NCBI GenBank assembly: GCA_903813345.2
Contig: CAIIXF020000010.1
Coordinates: 8,796,349 to 8,860,348, forward strand
Length of the DNA stretch: 64,000 nucleotides
Reading direction: 5' to 3'
Source of the DNA: Owenia fusiformis
Lineage: Eukaryota > Annelida > Polychaeta > Sabellida > Oweniidae
This document shows positions 22,601-32,990 of the stretch, in pieces. The position numbers and the translations under genes are program-made. Positions within the stretch are counted from its first letter, which is position 1; each line of letters starts with the position of its first letter. The notes under the pieces are model-generated. The model was not told where the DNA came from. It saw only the letters and a program-made list of their open reading frames with translations, and ran no database searches.

Positions 22601-25217
22601 CAGCTTGTATATTCCCCTTAAGGTACAGCTGGAAAATAACATTTTGGGAAAAATTACTATACCTGCACATGTTATTTTCTGGTACAAAATTAAGTATGAA
22701 GGCATGTGTGTATTTCTTTCCTTTTTTCAGGAAAGTATCATTACATTGTTGACTTTTAGTAAACCTGGAAACAAGTCAATGGTAGCTCCTGTGCTGTCTG
22801 GAAACTTCAAAAGAAAATTTGGAAAATCAGAATGCGTGAAATATCAGAATTTCCTGGAGTTACCATTAAAATCTTACCAGATTTACAAAAAGAAGACAAT
22901 GTAATGATTCTTTTCTGAAAAAAGCAAGGAAATTAACTAGGGGTGGGACGGATAACCGAAATACCGAAAAACCGCGGTTCATAGCCTTCGGATCGGTTTT
23001 CGGATCACGGCCCTACTTTCGGATCAGCTTTTCGGATCATTTTCGGATTAATATTTCATTGGTCAAGTATCAATAAAAGAGTTAAAAACACTGTTTTACA
23101 GCAACATTTTTGATATTCCTAGTCCCTACCTTGTCTGTCTTGTCTGTTGCTAGCTCACTCGTTTACTAGATTCGTTTCGTATCCGCGTATTCGTATCCCT
23201 CGGTAATCAATCATGTGGTCCCTGGTACTATATTCTTTAGTCGTGTATTCTAAATAATATGTATTGTTCATGAAATACTATAACATAAAATTCCATCTAT
23301 AAAATATTGTTATAACGTGGCATAATTGATACAAAGCAGCTAATCATGTCAATCAATACAAATCCTTAAAATGAATGAACCGAACCGAAAAAACCTAACC
23401 GACGGCTGATGATCCGAAAAACCGAACCGAACCGAAACGAAACGAACCGTCCCATCCCTAAAATTAACACATGCCTTCATACTTTATTTTGTACCAGAAT
23501 TTTTTTAATGACTGTACAGGTGGCAGGTTTCAAATTTAGTCTTTTGCCATATCCTGTTACATGGAAAATATATATTTTGCCATATCCTGTTACACGGAAA
23601 ATATATATGGTGCTTTGGTAAAACCTAAATACATGTACAGTACATTACAATAAGTAACTAAAGATGATACTAATTATATGTATCTGTGAATGTAGATTCC
23701 ATAACATATTTTTGTAAAACCAATGAAATATGTTTTTTTCAATACAGTACAACATTGTATTTAATACAGTATATGTACATTTCAATAAAATATTAATCTC
23801 ACTTTAAAAAAATGATCCCCAGCATTGCAAAGATTATTAGAAATAAATCAATAACATGAAGCATTGCAAAGAGTCAAAGAATCATGTACAGTATATCACT
23901 GTTAGGTTCAACCATATTTGCATCATTGTTTGAATATTGTTTTATTGTGTAATCTTTTCTCATTATGTTTTTTTAGAGATGATCTTAGGTTGTACTGTCA
24001 TTCTTTATAACAGAAAGTTAGTTTAAGTGTGTGTGAATCTATATAGAGTGAATTAATTTTTATTGCACGCATTATGTTCAATACATACACCGCTTCAAAA
24101 TGAATAAATCCTTCCAATGTAAACACTTTGATGATCAACGTAGTTAATTTTATCGAGTCCCTTTAAATCAATTGCCATAAGTAAAATAACCAAAAACCAG
24201 AATAAGGGAAAAAAGTAGTTCAATTACAAGATCTATAAAACATGTTCATCTTTCTCATTTCCCCCATACGCACATTTGACATATTTCGTGCATACTTTTA
24301 ACTCTATATTTCCAGGTGACACTCAGAAACTTGAGAGACGGCAAAAAATTCTCGAGAACAAGCTGCGTCGTGATAAAGATTTGCTCCCTGAAGAACATAA
24401 CGAGCTGAAACAAATAACCGAGGCATTGATAAAGCGTGCAAATGAACCTCAGATAGAAACCCCAATCAAACGTGAGCCCCCCTCTGTTGAATGTGTCACT
24501 GTCACGCCTCCAGTTCCTTCGATGACTCCAGTCGACCATGAAATCCTGAAGGAAATTTCAATCGCCTATAAAACAGCAGTTGAAGAATGTCCCCCATGGT
24601 CACAACTTGGTAACCCATCAGAAGTAGAGTTTGTGAATTTAGCGGACCGTATGATCCGAATGCATATTGTTATGGCAAAGAAAATGCGTACTTTTAAAGA
24701 ATTAAGCCAGGAGGATCAGATAGCACTATTGAAGGGTTGCTCAGTGGAGTGGCTCATTTTGCACTCCTCCTCTACATATGACACTACTTCTGGAGGGTGG
24801 AAGGTACCTAATAGTAGCACTGAGGTTGCCCCTGATGAACTGAACCGAACTGATAATCAAGAACTTGCAGATGTATACAGAGGCTACCTCCAATTTGCCC
24901 AAAGGTTGAATAGTGTAAATGAAGGGGATGAAAAAATCATTCACCTTTTAATGATTTTATCCCTGTTTAGTTCTGATCGCGGGGGCCTTAGTGCCCCGGA
25001 GAAAATAAATGACCTTCAAGAGAAGTATGCATCTGCATTGCATCACTATGTTACTGATACATTCCCTGACAAACCAGGAAAATTTGCCAAGTGTATAAGT
25101 CTACTAGCTCAGATACGAGAATTGAACGAGCATCACTCAAAAATGATGCTTACTATGAATCCAAATGAGATAGAGCCGTTACTTTTGGAAATATTTGATA
25201 TTAAAAGCAAAAAGTAA
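10044..25217 (+). CDS. nuclear receptor, subfamily 1-like (DHR96/DAF-12/VDR-related), three coding exons
   Basis: Ligand-regulated transcription factor, expected to act in the nucleus. Joining 10044-10622, 17022-17139 and 24316-25217 gives an open frame of about 532 residues. The N-terminal domain (1-160) is Ser/Pro/Gln-rich. The DNA-binding domain follows: zinc finger 1 has Cys163, 166, 180 and 183 with P-box ESCKA, and finger 2 has Cys199, 203, 213 and 216. A charged, helix-prone hinge covers about 233-270. The ligand-binding domain (about 306-528) has the helix 3-5 signature [15 protein letters not shown] (359-373) and an AF-2 core LLLEIF (521-526). The P-box [12 protein letters not shown] matches DHR96, DAF-12 and related NR1 members, so an NR1J/NR1P-like placement is inferred. 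Finger 2 has 3 rather than 5 residues between its first two cysteines, which is unusual. The start at 10044 was chosen because a good acceptor (TTTCAAG) ends at 10037. Confidence 0.93.
10815..10960. repeat. dispersed repeat, also at 54703-54840
   Basis: CCCTAAGGATTCCAGAGCTG and the following roughly 130 bases match 54703-54840 closely, including TGAAAAAATCAACTGGTC. The ends are weakly inverted (CCCTAAGG with GCTTAAGGC), suggesting a MITE. Confidence 0.65.
11450..11942. repeat. duplicated block with GGACAACTCATCCC minisatellite
   Basis: A roughly 90-bp lead (TATAGCTGGAGATGGTGAAA) and a minisatellite of about 15-bp units appear twice. The minisatellites cover about 11536-11641 and 11848-11942. 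The second block has a 115-bp MITE inserted at 11691-11805. Confidence 0.8.
11691..11805. mobile_element. 115-bp MITE with TATTA target duplication
   Basis: The inverted ends are GGGAGTTTAAGCTTGCA and TGCAAGCTTAACTCCC. TATTA flanks both sides (11686-11690 and 11806-11810). The neighbouring duplicate at about 11490-11505 keeps the empty site AAATATTATGTG, which proves the insertion and its 5-bp duplication. Confidence 0.85.
12396..13420. repeat. 48-bp satellite array, about 17 clean copies
   Basis: The unit contains ATTAACCCTCTGTTTACTGA plus TCATGTATTAACATTGTCC. Clean copies run from about 12482 to 13293, with decayed copies on both flanks. One unit near 12736 is short, which shifts the reading frame. 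Unit variants (CTATATACTG, CACTGG) recur in order, suggesting higher-order duplication. Because 48 is a multiple of 3, the array yields long but spurious open frames of 16-residue repeats. It lies in receptor intron 1. Confidence 0.9.
13479..13618. mobile_element. 140-bp Harbinger-like MITE, TAA duplication
   Basis: Terminal inverted repeats TGCCTTGGTCACATTTGCTC lie at both ends. TAA occurs at 13476-13478 and 13619-13621. The centre is GC-rich (CGGGCGGG). A second family member lies at 40235-40369. Confidence 0.85.
14415..14460. repeat. AGCTCAC/GTGAGCT palindromic motif
   Basis: AGCTCACATGGTGAGCT at 14423-14439 is followed by TTTGCAATCGCTCAC. From memory it resembles a very abundant short interspersed repeat head of mollusc genomes. 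This is a weak taxonomic hint only. Confidence 0.4.
15210..15730. mobile_element. 521-bp fold-back element with CAC...GTG ends and AGATT duplication
   Basis: The left end CACACCGGAATAGCCTGACT pairs with the right end over about 75 bp (the right end read inward starts CACCCCGGATTAGCCTGAC). AGATT occurs at 15205-15209 and 15731-15735. A 5-bp duplication with CAC termini recalls Transib elements. No transposase is present. Confidence 0.75.
15930..16661. mobile_element. 732-bp fold-back element
   Basis: The arm starting AAAGGTCCATGTGCAGTATG pairs along its length with 16500-16661. Inner segments (about 16100-16130 and 16470-16500, GTGGGGTCC) also pair. No coding frame is present and the target duplication is unclear. 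Confidence 0.75.
16736..16860. repeat. dispersed ~120-bp repeat, copy 1 (GTTGGTGTT...TGACATTTTGCATG)
   Basis: Member of a family with related copies at about 19545-19690, 27815-28010 and 32870-32990, all in the same orientation. Shared words include GGCAGTTGG, GTTCAGCATCTGTAACAAAT and GGTGACATTTTGCATG variants. The open frame at 16745-16984 is repeat-derived. Confidence 0.55.
17022..17139 (+). CDS. nuclear receptor coding exon 2 (zinc finger 2)
   Basis: 118 bases after acceptor ATATTTGCAG, ending before donor GTAAGA in phase 1. It encodes the second finger, with [20 protein letters not shown] and the GM that ends the DNA-binding core. The cysteine spacing is C-X3-C-X9-C-X2-C; the family rule is C-X5-C-X9-C-X2-C. 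Confidence 0.93.
17976..18547. mobile_element. 572-bp TTAA-flanked element, piggyBac-like MITE
   Basis: The short inverted ends are AGGGTGACG and CGTCACCCT. TTAA occurs on both sides (17972-17975 and 18548-18551). The interior contains TATAAAAGG at 18036-18044 and an open frame at 18298-18537 that resembles no transposase I know. Confidence 0.6.
19545..19690. repeat. dispersed ~120-bp repeat, copy 2
   Basis: GTCATAGTCCCCAACCTTTT through TGGTGACATTTTCCATGTTG matches the family described at 16736-16860. Confidence 0.55.
22147..22231 (+). other. tRNA-Gly-like sequence, pseudogene or SINE head
   Basis: GTGGTAGAATGCTCGCC resembles the D-arm region of tRNA-Gly (A box). AGTTCGAATCC (22192-22202) is one base from the B-box consensus. 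A T-rich run follows. The D and T stems do not pair properly, so a working tRNA is unlikely. A decayed tRNA-derived SINE or tRNA pseudogene is the better reading. Confidence 0.45.
22680..23497. mobile_element. fold-back pair flanking a hAT-like MITE
   Basis: GTACAAAATTAAGTATGAAG (22682-22708) pairs with 23467-23494. Its spacer has been split by the hAT-like MITE at 22938-23460. Confidence 0.6.
22938..23460. mobile_element. 523-bp hAT-like MITE with 8-bp target duplication
   Basis: The ends are TAGGGGTGGGACGG and CCGTCCCATCCCTA (one mismatch). AAATTAAC occurs at 22930-22937 and again at 23461-23468. Both sub-terminal regions carry CCGAA/TTCGG clusters, as expected for transposase-binding sites. 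No transposase frame is present. Confidence 0.88.
24316..25217 (+). CDS. nuclear receptor coding exon 3 (hinge and ligand-binding domain)
   Basis: Starts after acceptor ATATTTCCAG and completes a split AGT codon with exon 2. It encodes 300 residues up to TAA at 25215-25217. The ligand-binding domain is in one exon, with the [15 protein letters not shown] signature and AF-2 LLLEIF, and ends DIKSKK. A short charged helix (about 236-268) precedes it in the hinge. Confidence 0.95.
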
Positions 25218-25587
25218 AAGATTCATATATGATGTCAACTTGATATGAGATAATTCAAAGAATACCATGAGTACAGCTCAAATAACTTAAGATGATGAAT
25301 ATGTTTAAATACAAATTGTTTCTGTCATCATTCAGTGATGTCATGTCTAGAAGTTTGAATCAACAAAATGAATTCTAGACCCTTGGTGTTTTACAGAAAA
25401 GATGTGTATTTTAAGATATACAAATTGTAAATGAAAATTATGTAAATTAGCTTTTTTTGTGGCTTCAGGTTATTTAATGATTTATATGTGGAGTCTCATG
25501 TTAGTGAGGGGACCAATCATAATAAGGAAATATTTAAATGACTCGTCTCACTTGTCAAAGCCTATTTTGTTCACATATTTTATGTTA
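25218..25587 (+). other. proximal 3' UTR of the receptor gene
   Basis: No AATAAA is found before the fold-back element. Candidate signals further on are at 26853-26858 and 28815-28820; the latter is followed by GT-rich DNA. The real cleavage site cannot be chosen from sequence. Confidence 0.35.
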
Positions 25588-26601
25588 TACGAGGGTATAT
25601 CATAAAGTTCTCATAATATCTCTCTAATTTTTTTATTTTTAAATATATTCTGGTGAATTTTTCACATAATGTGTAGTATAGAATGCTGTATTAATCTATC
25701 AAAAAATATTTGGTATAACAGAAATATTATTCAAGAAATGGTTGCCATAGTAACCCGAAATCAAGGCACCCGGGGCAAATAAAAAATTGTGCAAGAATAG
25801 CCCCAACTAACCATGTTTAAATACATAATAAGTTATCAAATAAGCTGTGGAACACATCAAATTGTTAAACACCATGTTTTCTTGACTGTTTTGAACAATC
25901 ATAATGGTCATGTGAATTGTGTGATATCATAATGGATGATTGTAATGCTTCATTAGAAGTGTTGTTAGGCACTACAACTGTTTTGTCAAATATTCCAAGG
26001 AAAGTCGATTTCCCCTTTAGTTTATCTTAAATATGTTGAGACCACAAATAGGGTGGTAATTTTGTTGATATCTTTGCAACATATCTGTTTTAGATCATCT
26101 TTAGTATGATCAAAGGACTTCTCGAACTTAAACAAACTTTTTGTCAGTATGAATTTTATTTTTCTGATGATCTCTGCATCTATGCATTATCTTACTCTGT
26201 CATTTCTGATCATTAAGCTTTGATTCTCAGAGTCTGGTATCACATCTAATGAAGCATGTAAGCATCCCTAAGACATCACATAATTCACATGATCAATTTA
26301 TTTTATAGTAAAAGCATTTAACAACATATTGAACATAACATTTCAATGTGTTTGATAATTTATGAGAGTTTTTTATGTATGTAAACATTCATTTTCTCAA
26401 TTATTTTTATTTGCCCCGGGTGCCTTGATTTCCGGTTACTATGGCAACCATTACTTATTTAATTTTTCTGTTATACCAAATATTTTTTGATAGATTAATA
26501 TAGTGTTCTATACTGCAGATTTCATGAAAATTTCATTAGAATATATTGAAAAATAAAAAAATTAGAGAGATATTATGAGAACTTTATGATATACCCTCGT
26601 A
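25588..26601. mobile_element. 1.0-kb mariner-type fold-back MITE, TA duplication
   Basis: The ends TACGAGGGTATATCATAAAG pair over more than 60 bp (right end 26540-26601). Inner arms around GCACCCGGGGCAAATAAAAA also pair. TA flanks both ends (25586-25587 and 26602-26603). TACGAGGG ends are typical of mariner-like elements. Confidence 0.75.
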
Positions 26602-26603
26602 TA

Positions 26604-28010
26604 TTGGGTATGTATCAAGACTCAAGAGTCTCTTAAAATTCCAGGGTCCATTGGATATTGGACTTGATTAGCTATTTAGTGGAAAATTAAATTACTTAAA
26701 TGCATTAGGTTACTGCACTCCCAGTAATTTTGTGTGCCACTAACGTTTTTGTTATTTATTTTGCAAAATACTATATTGTAAATCACAATTTCTGAGAATT
26801 CCTGTGTTTACAGTTTTCTGTTTAGTGTTGACAGTATATCATTCCGACATGGAATAAATACGTATTGTGTAATAGTATTGTTGCAAAGATGGACACGGGA
26901 AATTGGATGAATGTTGCGATGTCTCATATCAGCGAAAAATAAATTTAGTTGCAGCAAAATTTAAAAAATTTGAAACAGAAATCGCAGCAAAATTTTGAAA
27001 TCATGAAAATCCAAAATTTGATAGTGTTAAAACCAATCAGGAGTACAGTGCTCATGTAAAGCTCATCTTAGCAAAAACAAATGTGAATACACCATGTGCA
27101 GTTTTTTAGTGTATTTTTTTATTATCCCACCAAACGATGGTATGTCCCCTTGTCTGTTGGTTTGGTGGGATTTCCTACTCCTTGGGAGTTGCTGTTTTTT
27201 CTAGTTGTAGAATAGTCCAAAATCTCAACGCATTAGATTTTTATCAGATATTGCTCAGCTAGATGAATATGCTTCTTTATTTTTGGCCAATCACATTTGT
27301 CTTTCAATTTATTGAGATGAAGAGAGAGAGATGAGGGAAAAAAGAAAGATCACATCAGTGTTCATCAACGGCACTAATTCCCTTGAAAGATTTAAATATT
27401 CATCATTGAAGGCAAAATGAAACTGGCCTGTATCACCATACCTGTATGTAAACACACCTTTTTATTATTATTATTATTATTACCTTGATGCTTACAAAGA
27501 TGTGTTCCAAAGTTGTTGGTTTAAAACTATTATCATTGAGCCAAATAGAAAGATTTGATGAATCAGGAAATTAAGAGACTTTATATACAATATATTTCAG
27601 GCTATAAAATAATGGAGATACCGTATGTAAATATATGATTTATATGAATATACCAAGAAATATTTTGTAAATATAATCTAACTACCTGGTGTTGATGTAA
27701 CCCCCAACTCACCTCTTCTCATATATTTATAAGAAATATTGAGAATAAGAAAAAGGCTCAAAGACTTATACTAGCAAAATTATTATATAATCAATTTAAA
27801 GGTTTATTATGTCAGCACCAGAAATTGTAACATATTGTTATGGTCTCCTATTGTTTATGATAGAGGTTGGCAATTGGCGGTTCGCATCTGTAACAAATGG
27901 TGGTGACAATTTGCATGGTAATGCCTTGTTATAGTCTCCAACTGTTTTCGGCAGTTGGCATTTGGTGGCTACCATCTGTTGCAAATGGCAAGTGGTGACA
28001 TTTATTATGC
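26604..28010. other. intergenic or distal 3' UTR, with dispersed repeat copy 3
   Basis: AT-rich DNA. The roughly 120-bp repeat family occurs at 27815-28010, apparently as two partial units. A short palindrome (TCCCACCAAAC/GTTTGGTGGGA) lies at about 27125-27173. Nothing else is recognised. Confidence 0.4.
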
Positions 28011-28288
28011 ATATTATGTTAATGTATTGTTAATGTTTGAGGTTGTATATATTTGTTAAAAAGGACAGGTACTTTACGATTAAAGTAATCTATGAAAAAG
28101 TTTATTGTTGTCATATAAAAGTATATTTTATTTTTAATTGTAATTGTAATGTTATTATTGTTACAGTATTGAGTTTTGAACCGAGAAATGCTCGCAACAT
28201 ATCATCAAAAGGATTTTGCAAATGTATTTCATTAAATTCTGCAATGAATAGAACAGATTGTAAACTCATTATGACCAAAACCACTGTA

Positions 28289-28700
28289 CCACAGCTGGAT
28301 GACTCCAACTGCAGTTAGCTTCATTCAAGATGGTTGCCTATGGTTGCTAAACTAAGTTGAATCTTGATTCAACCACAAATGAATGCCCAAACACCCGCAA
28401 TATTAGAGAATTAGAATGACTCCAACTGAAGTTGATGATCTACGTCATCATTACATCATCATCAACTTCAGTTAGAGTCATTCTAAGTGAAGCCATTTTC
28501 TTTAAAATTCCCCAATATTGCAGTTCTTTGAGCATTTATTTGTGGTCATTTACCATCGTAGCTTTATTAATTTATATGGCAAAAGATTTGGAATCCAGAT
28601 TCAACTTAGTTTAGCTGAAATCTTAGGTTTATAGAAAACGAAAGAATTTCGGCAACCATCTTGAATGAAGCAAACTGCAGTTAGAGTCATCTAACTGTGG
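28289..28700. mobile_element. 412-bp fold-back MITE
   Basis: The left end CCACAGCTGGATGACTCCAA pairs with the right end over about 50 bp. The centre (28415-28485) repeats the GACTCCAACTGAAGTTGATG motif as its own hairpin. Confidence 0.75.
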
Positions 28701-29501
28701 AATAGTGAAAAACAAGTGATTGTGTGTAGGATTTGATGCACTTCATTGACATATAAATGTGTTAACTTGTATTGAAGGTTGAGTAGCAATTGCAGAGGTT
28801 ATGTAAAATTGCATAATAAAGTCCTTGTGTATTATAAGAGATGGTTGTGCATTTTAGTATATGGTAGTCTCTTGAGGTCGGAAGTCTACTGTGCCCAATT
28901 TATATGAAACTCAAACTGTTTAAAGCAAACCTATTGCCCCGTCTCATGTAAATGTTTGAGCATCCAACTTCTCTTATTTTAAAATCTAGAGCCAATGGTA
29001 AGAAACTTTTTTATCGACCCCTGTATATGATTTTCTACTTTGTCTGGTAGTCTCCATGCATCATTCATCTAAATTACACTTAAGTACTGTACCTAGACTG
29101 AAGCAAGCTGGGCATACATATGTATATGAAACATTGCTTGTCAATTCAGAATTATACAATGTACACATGCTGAAAATTTCAACTCAAATAGTTGAGAAAT
29201 CTTGAAATGGCAGACCAATTCCCAGAACTCAATGATCACCCTGTATATGGTATTGTTATATTCACATGCTCAAAACACAAATACTGGAAGGCATTTTGTA
29301 TAGATATCATTGTTGTTATAATATTCAATTTATTGATTTTTTAGAAATGTTGTATATGTGCTTCAGGCTGTTCTTTACTTTAGAGGAGATTGTTAGCGTG
29401 CATAGTGATCAATACATCAAATGGATTTATTAAACACAACGCTTGAGTTTACTGTCAATCTGTACAGATCCAAGTTTTTCTGCTTCTGTGTTTTGTGTAT
29501 A
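28701..29501. other. intergenic, nothing recognised
   Basis: AT-rich DNA with a possible polyadenylation signal at 28815-28820 on its left. CCCTGTATATGG near 29240 looks like a solo Tc1/mariner end. Confidence 0.35.
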
Positions 29502-31198
29502 CAAGGTGGTCCAAAAAAGTGAACCCCTGCAACAGGCTATATTTTCCTTAAAGTGTCTCACATATTCGATCAAAATTTGCCATGCAAACATGTTAGTCTA
29601 CTTTACTGGCTCCCTTGCTGTAACAAGGAACCCAAAACATATTAAAACGTAAACATAAACCAATTGGTCACTTCACTGTGAAAGAGAGGGGTGTATGCTG
29701 TGTGCATGGACAAACACAATATCAGTGGTCATTTACTGTGTCAACTTAGTAACCCTTGCATAATGTGCTCACTCAAGTATTGAATAATTTTTTTATGATC
29801 TAAATGTTTGTGGTTTATAAAAAATGTGATATATTTTAGTTAGAAATACATTAATTAATATATTCATTCAAACAGCACTAGAATGCGGGAAGAAAGAGCA
29901 ATGGTGACAAAATGCAGACAGAATTTTCCGTAAGGGTTTCAAACATTTCTGAACACAATCATACATGTACTTCATGTGAACTGTTATTTTTAGTGCTGTA
30001 TTTATATAATTTCACGTATTAAAATCATATTTTTCAGCAATGACTTCAAATTCGGAACCACACCCATATCACATTTTCTTCAATAACTCCAAACATGTGT
30101 AAACATTGACCATGTGCATATAAATTCAGATTTCACGAGCTCTTTCCTATTCGAGTACTCATACACCCCTGCATGGATTTGAGTTGGATTCGCCTTTTAT
30201 ACGTGAGCCGACACACTCGCAAACGCTGATTGGATAAAGATTGATAAAGAAATAAAGAATCTTTAATACATGCATGAATTGGCTCATATTATCACATCTT
30301 GTAGAGAAAGGTCTAAAGCTTTTGTTGATACACTGTACCATAATTTATTCGCAGTCTTTAATTTTGAAGACATTACAAGACTGACACAAACATGCCTAAA
30401 ATTAGATATTGTGCAAAACTTTACCAATGTGATATACGGAAATTGTTGAAACACATCAGATGATCTTAAAAAAAGGTTTCGGTGGGAGATATTAGTTTAA
30501 AAACCCTGCCATATGACAAATGGGATACGATTTGAGCAGAAAACACAATTTTCATTTCCATCGACCATTTGGAAGCAGTTTTAAGTTAAAACTTTTAACC
30601 ATTCAACAGTTAAGGGACACAAACAGTTAGAGGGGCAAAGTTTTCCCCTGTGACCCAAACTCTGAGAAGCGCTTCTTAAAAAATTTCTCACAAAAATCAA
30701 ATAGAAATCTAATATTCAGTGTTTTGAGCCATATTTTATTAGAATTGGTCCATAATTAATGAAATATTGACATTTTAAAACCATATAGGGTATGTTGCGA
30801 TTTCACTGGAAGATGAATTTGTCTTTGGAAACAAAGAACATTTCTTTGGATGACAATAACTTTGCAACTGACGGAGGCAGGGTGCTATTTTTACACCATA
30901 ATAGGCAGGATTCAAATCCAAACAAAGTCAGAAAACATTAGGTTTTTCATACTACGGCTAAAATAATTTCCACGGGAAGATTGTTGAAGGTAGAAGAATC
31001 GCAAATGTTGAAGTTCACATTTTATCGATTTTCAGTGATGTTTGGTAAGGGCTTATAATTTCTGCAAATATCAAGACTACGAAAAATGTAAGGTACCAAC
31101 TAAAATTTTAGACCTTCCTCTACAACATGTGAAAATATGAAAGGATTTCTTTATGTAATAAGGGAAATTTGTGGGAAACTTTTTTTTGGACCACCCTG
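29502..31198. mobile_element. 1.7-kb Tc1/mariner-like element
   Basis: The ends are CAAGGTGGTCCAAAAAAGT (left) and TTTTTTTGGACCACCCTG (right). TA precedes the left end; the right flank is CATA, so one copy of the TA duplication appears mutated. No transposase was recognised. Confidence 0.6.
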
Positions 31199-31803
31199 CA
31201 TATGTTTGCATGGTGACCTCATTTGGTTTATTCAAGAAATATTAAGTGGCTACTACCATATTTGGTTTATCCTGGAATCAATAGTGGATAACACCCCATT
31301 TGGCTTATTTGGATGAAACTTGTGACTAATATACCTTATTTAGACTATTCAGGGCCATTTGGTCATGTACAAAATATGATTGGTTGATGATTATCCTGAA
31401 AATGTGTGAACAGGCTGATGAGGTCTTGAACAAAATTCTGATACAAATTTTAGACAATATCATGATGAGAGGAACAAACCTCAGATTAAACAAAAACAAG
31501 TTTTCATCCTAATCAGGAGACACGTTTTCAAAAATTGTCTGATATAATATAATAGTAATTATATACAGACTATACAGAAACAAGCGGTGCAGATATCGTT
31601 TGTGCACAGTATGGATGTTAACGGTCATATTTGAATTTGTGATATCTCATAAACTAAGTCATGTTGGGTACTAAATTTTATTCACCCATACTGTAGAGGA
31701 TACCTTACAAAAGGGAAATTTTATCTATTTTTGCATTTTTAAAGTTCATCCTTATGTGTCAATTTTCTGTGTGAATTTTTAAAGAAATGAAAATATTTAT
31801 CAG

Positions 31804-31883
31804 AAATGTGCTACTTCTAAACAAGCGATGTGGATATCGTCACTTTACAGATATATGCACCGCTTGTTTAGAGGTAGCACATT
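31804..31883. repeat. 80-base hairpin
   Basis: ATGTGCTACTTCTAAACAAG pairs with CTTGTTTAGAGGTAGCACAT around a loop of about 30 bases. A partial direct copy (CAAGCGGTGCAGATATCG) lies at about 31581-31598. It is precursor-like in size, but its repeat nature makes a miRNA unlikely. Confidence 0.5.
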
Positions 31884-32188
31884 TTCATTAAATGTTTCTC
31901 ACTTTATATAAAATCACACAGCGGTGTATATGTAGTCATCGTAATTTCATACATTCCATGTTTTTAGCATAAAGTCAACAATAAATGCATTGTCTCGATT
32001 TGAAATCTATCGACTCACTTTTTCCTAATGATTAGTTTTGTTTGCAATAGTTTTGGTTCATCTGGTATGTAGGGACAGAGATAAGAAAAAGAAGGTTGCA
32101 AGTATAATAAGGTCTGTATCTTTGCCTGCCCTGTCATTGTTTATAAGCGATAAACAAACATGAAAATAAAATTCATGCATTACATATA

Positions 32189-32808
32189 CAGGGTCTTTCA
32201 TAATGACTGTCCCCCCCATCCACAGGCAATCCTAGATCCCATGGCCCCATAATTTATATACCAAAATAAAGCTAATTCAATTCTGGACTTATATGCCAAT
32301 TATTAGCATGCCTGGCCTTTTGGAACATAATTTGTGACATTATATTTGAGAGTCACTATCCCCTCAATTTGCATGATTTCTGACCACTATTCCTGGTGGA
32401 TTTAAAGAGATGAGCGGATCGCTATAGAATCAATTGTATCATCTAGTGCTCTCTGGGCATTTCTCTGAAATATTCAATACTTTTTCTTTCAAATATAATT
32501 AAAATAAAACCTCAGTATTCACCAAATGATAGAAAGTTATACATTACTATAGCCAATAGTGTATTGAAGTGTGATTATCATAGCTGTTTGCAGGGCACAT
32601 GGATTATTTTGGAAAAATGTGGCTTTCAGATTCTACCCTAAAGGTAAAATGGGTACCTTTTGCAGAGATATGTAGCAAGTTGTAAAAACTGTTGAGCTCA
32701 ATCAAAGTTGTTTCAATAAGTCCAGAATTGAACAAGCTTTTATATGATATATAACGTAACTATTTAGGATTGGTTGTTGATGGGGGACAGTCATTATGAA
32801 ACACCCTG
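32189..32808. mobile_element. 620-bp Tc1/mariner-like MITE, TA duplication
   Basis: The left end CAGGGTCTTTCATAATGACT pairs with the right end (AGTCATTATGAAACACCCTG). TA occurs on both sides. Inner words such as TTCTGGACTTAT also pair. Confidence 0.75.
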
Positions 32809-32869
32809 TAGTCTCATATGATTTTAGGATTCTTCTTGTATGTTACTAATTGATGAACTTGAATTTTTA

Positions 32870-32990
32870 TGTCACTGCCACAAATGGTGACACATTGTTA
32901 TGGTCTCCAACTTTTTCATGACTGATGGTTGGCATTTTGCGTTCAGCATCTGTAACAAATGGCAGGTGGTAACATTCTGCGTTCCTTGTA
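32870..32990. repeat. dispersed ~120-bp repeat, copy 4
   Basis: TGTTATGGTCTCCAACTTTT through GGCAGGTGGTAACATTCTGC matches the family at 16736, 19545 and 27815. Confidence 0.6.

Larger units (their letters stand above)
17140..24315 (+). other. nuclear receptor intron 2
   Basis: GT-AG intron of about 7.2 kb. It holds a TTAA-flanked element (17976-18547), a tRNA-Gly-like sequence (22147-22231), and a hAT-like MITE nested in a fold-back (22680-23497). Apart from a repeat copy at 19545-19690, nothing is recognised in 18548-22140 or 23498-24315. Confidence 0.8.

Noticed and set aside
22726-22904. Possible exon after TTTTTTCAG in receptor intron 2
   Set aside because: The frame has no recognisable domain and no in-phase donor; it also lies inside a fold-back element.
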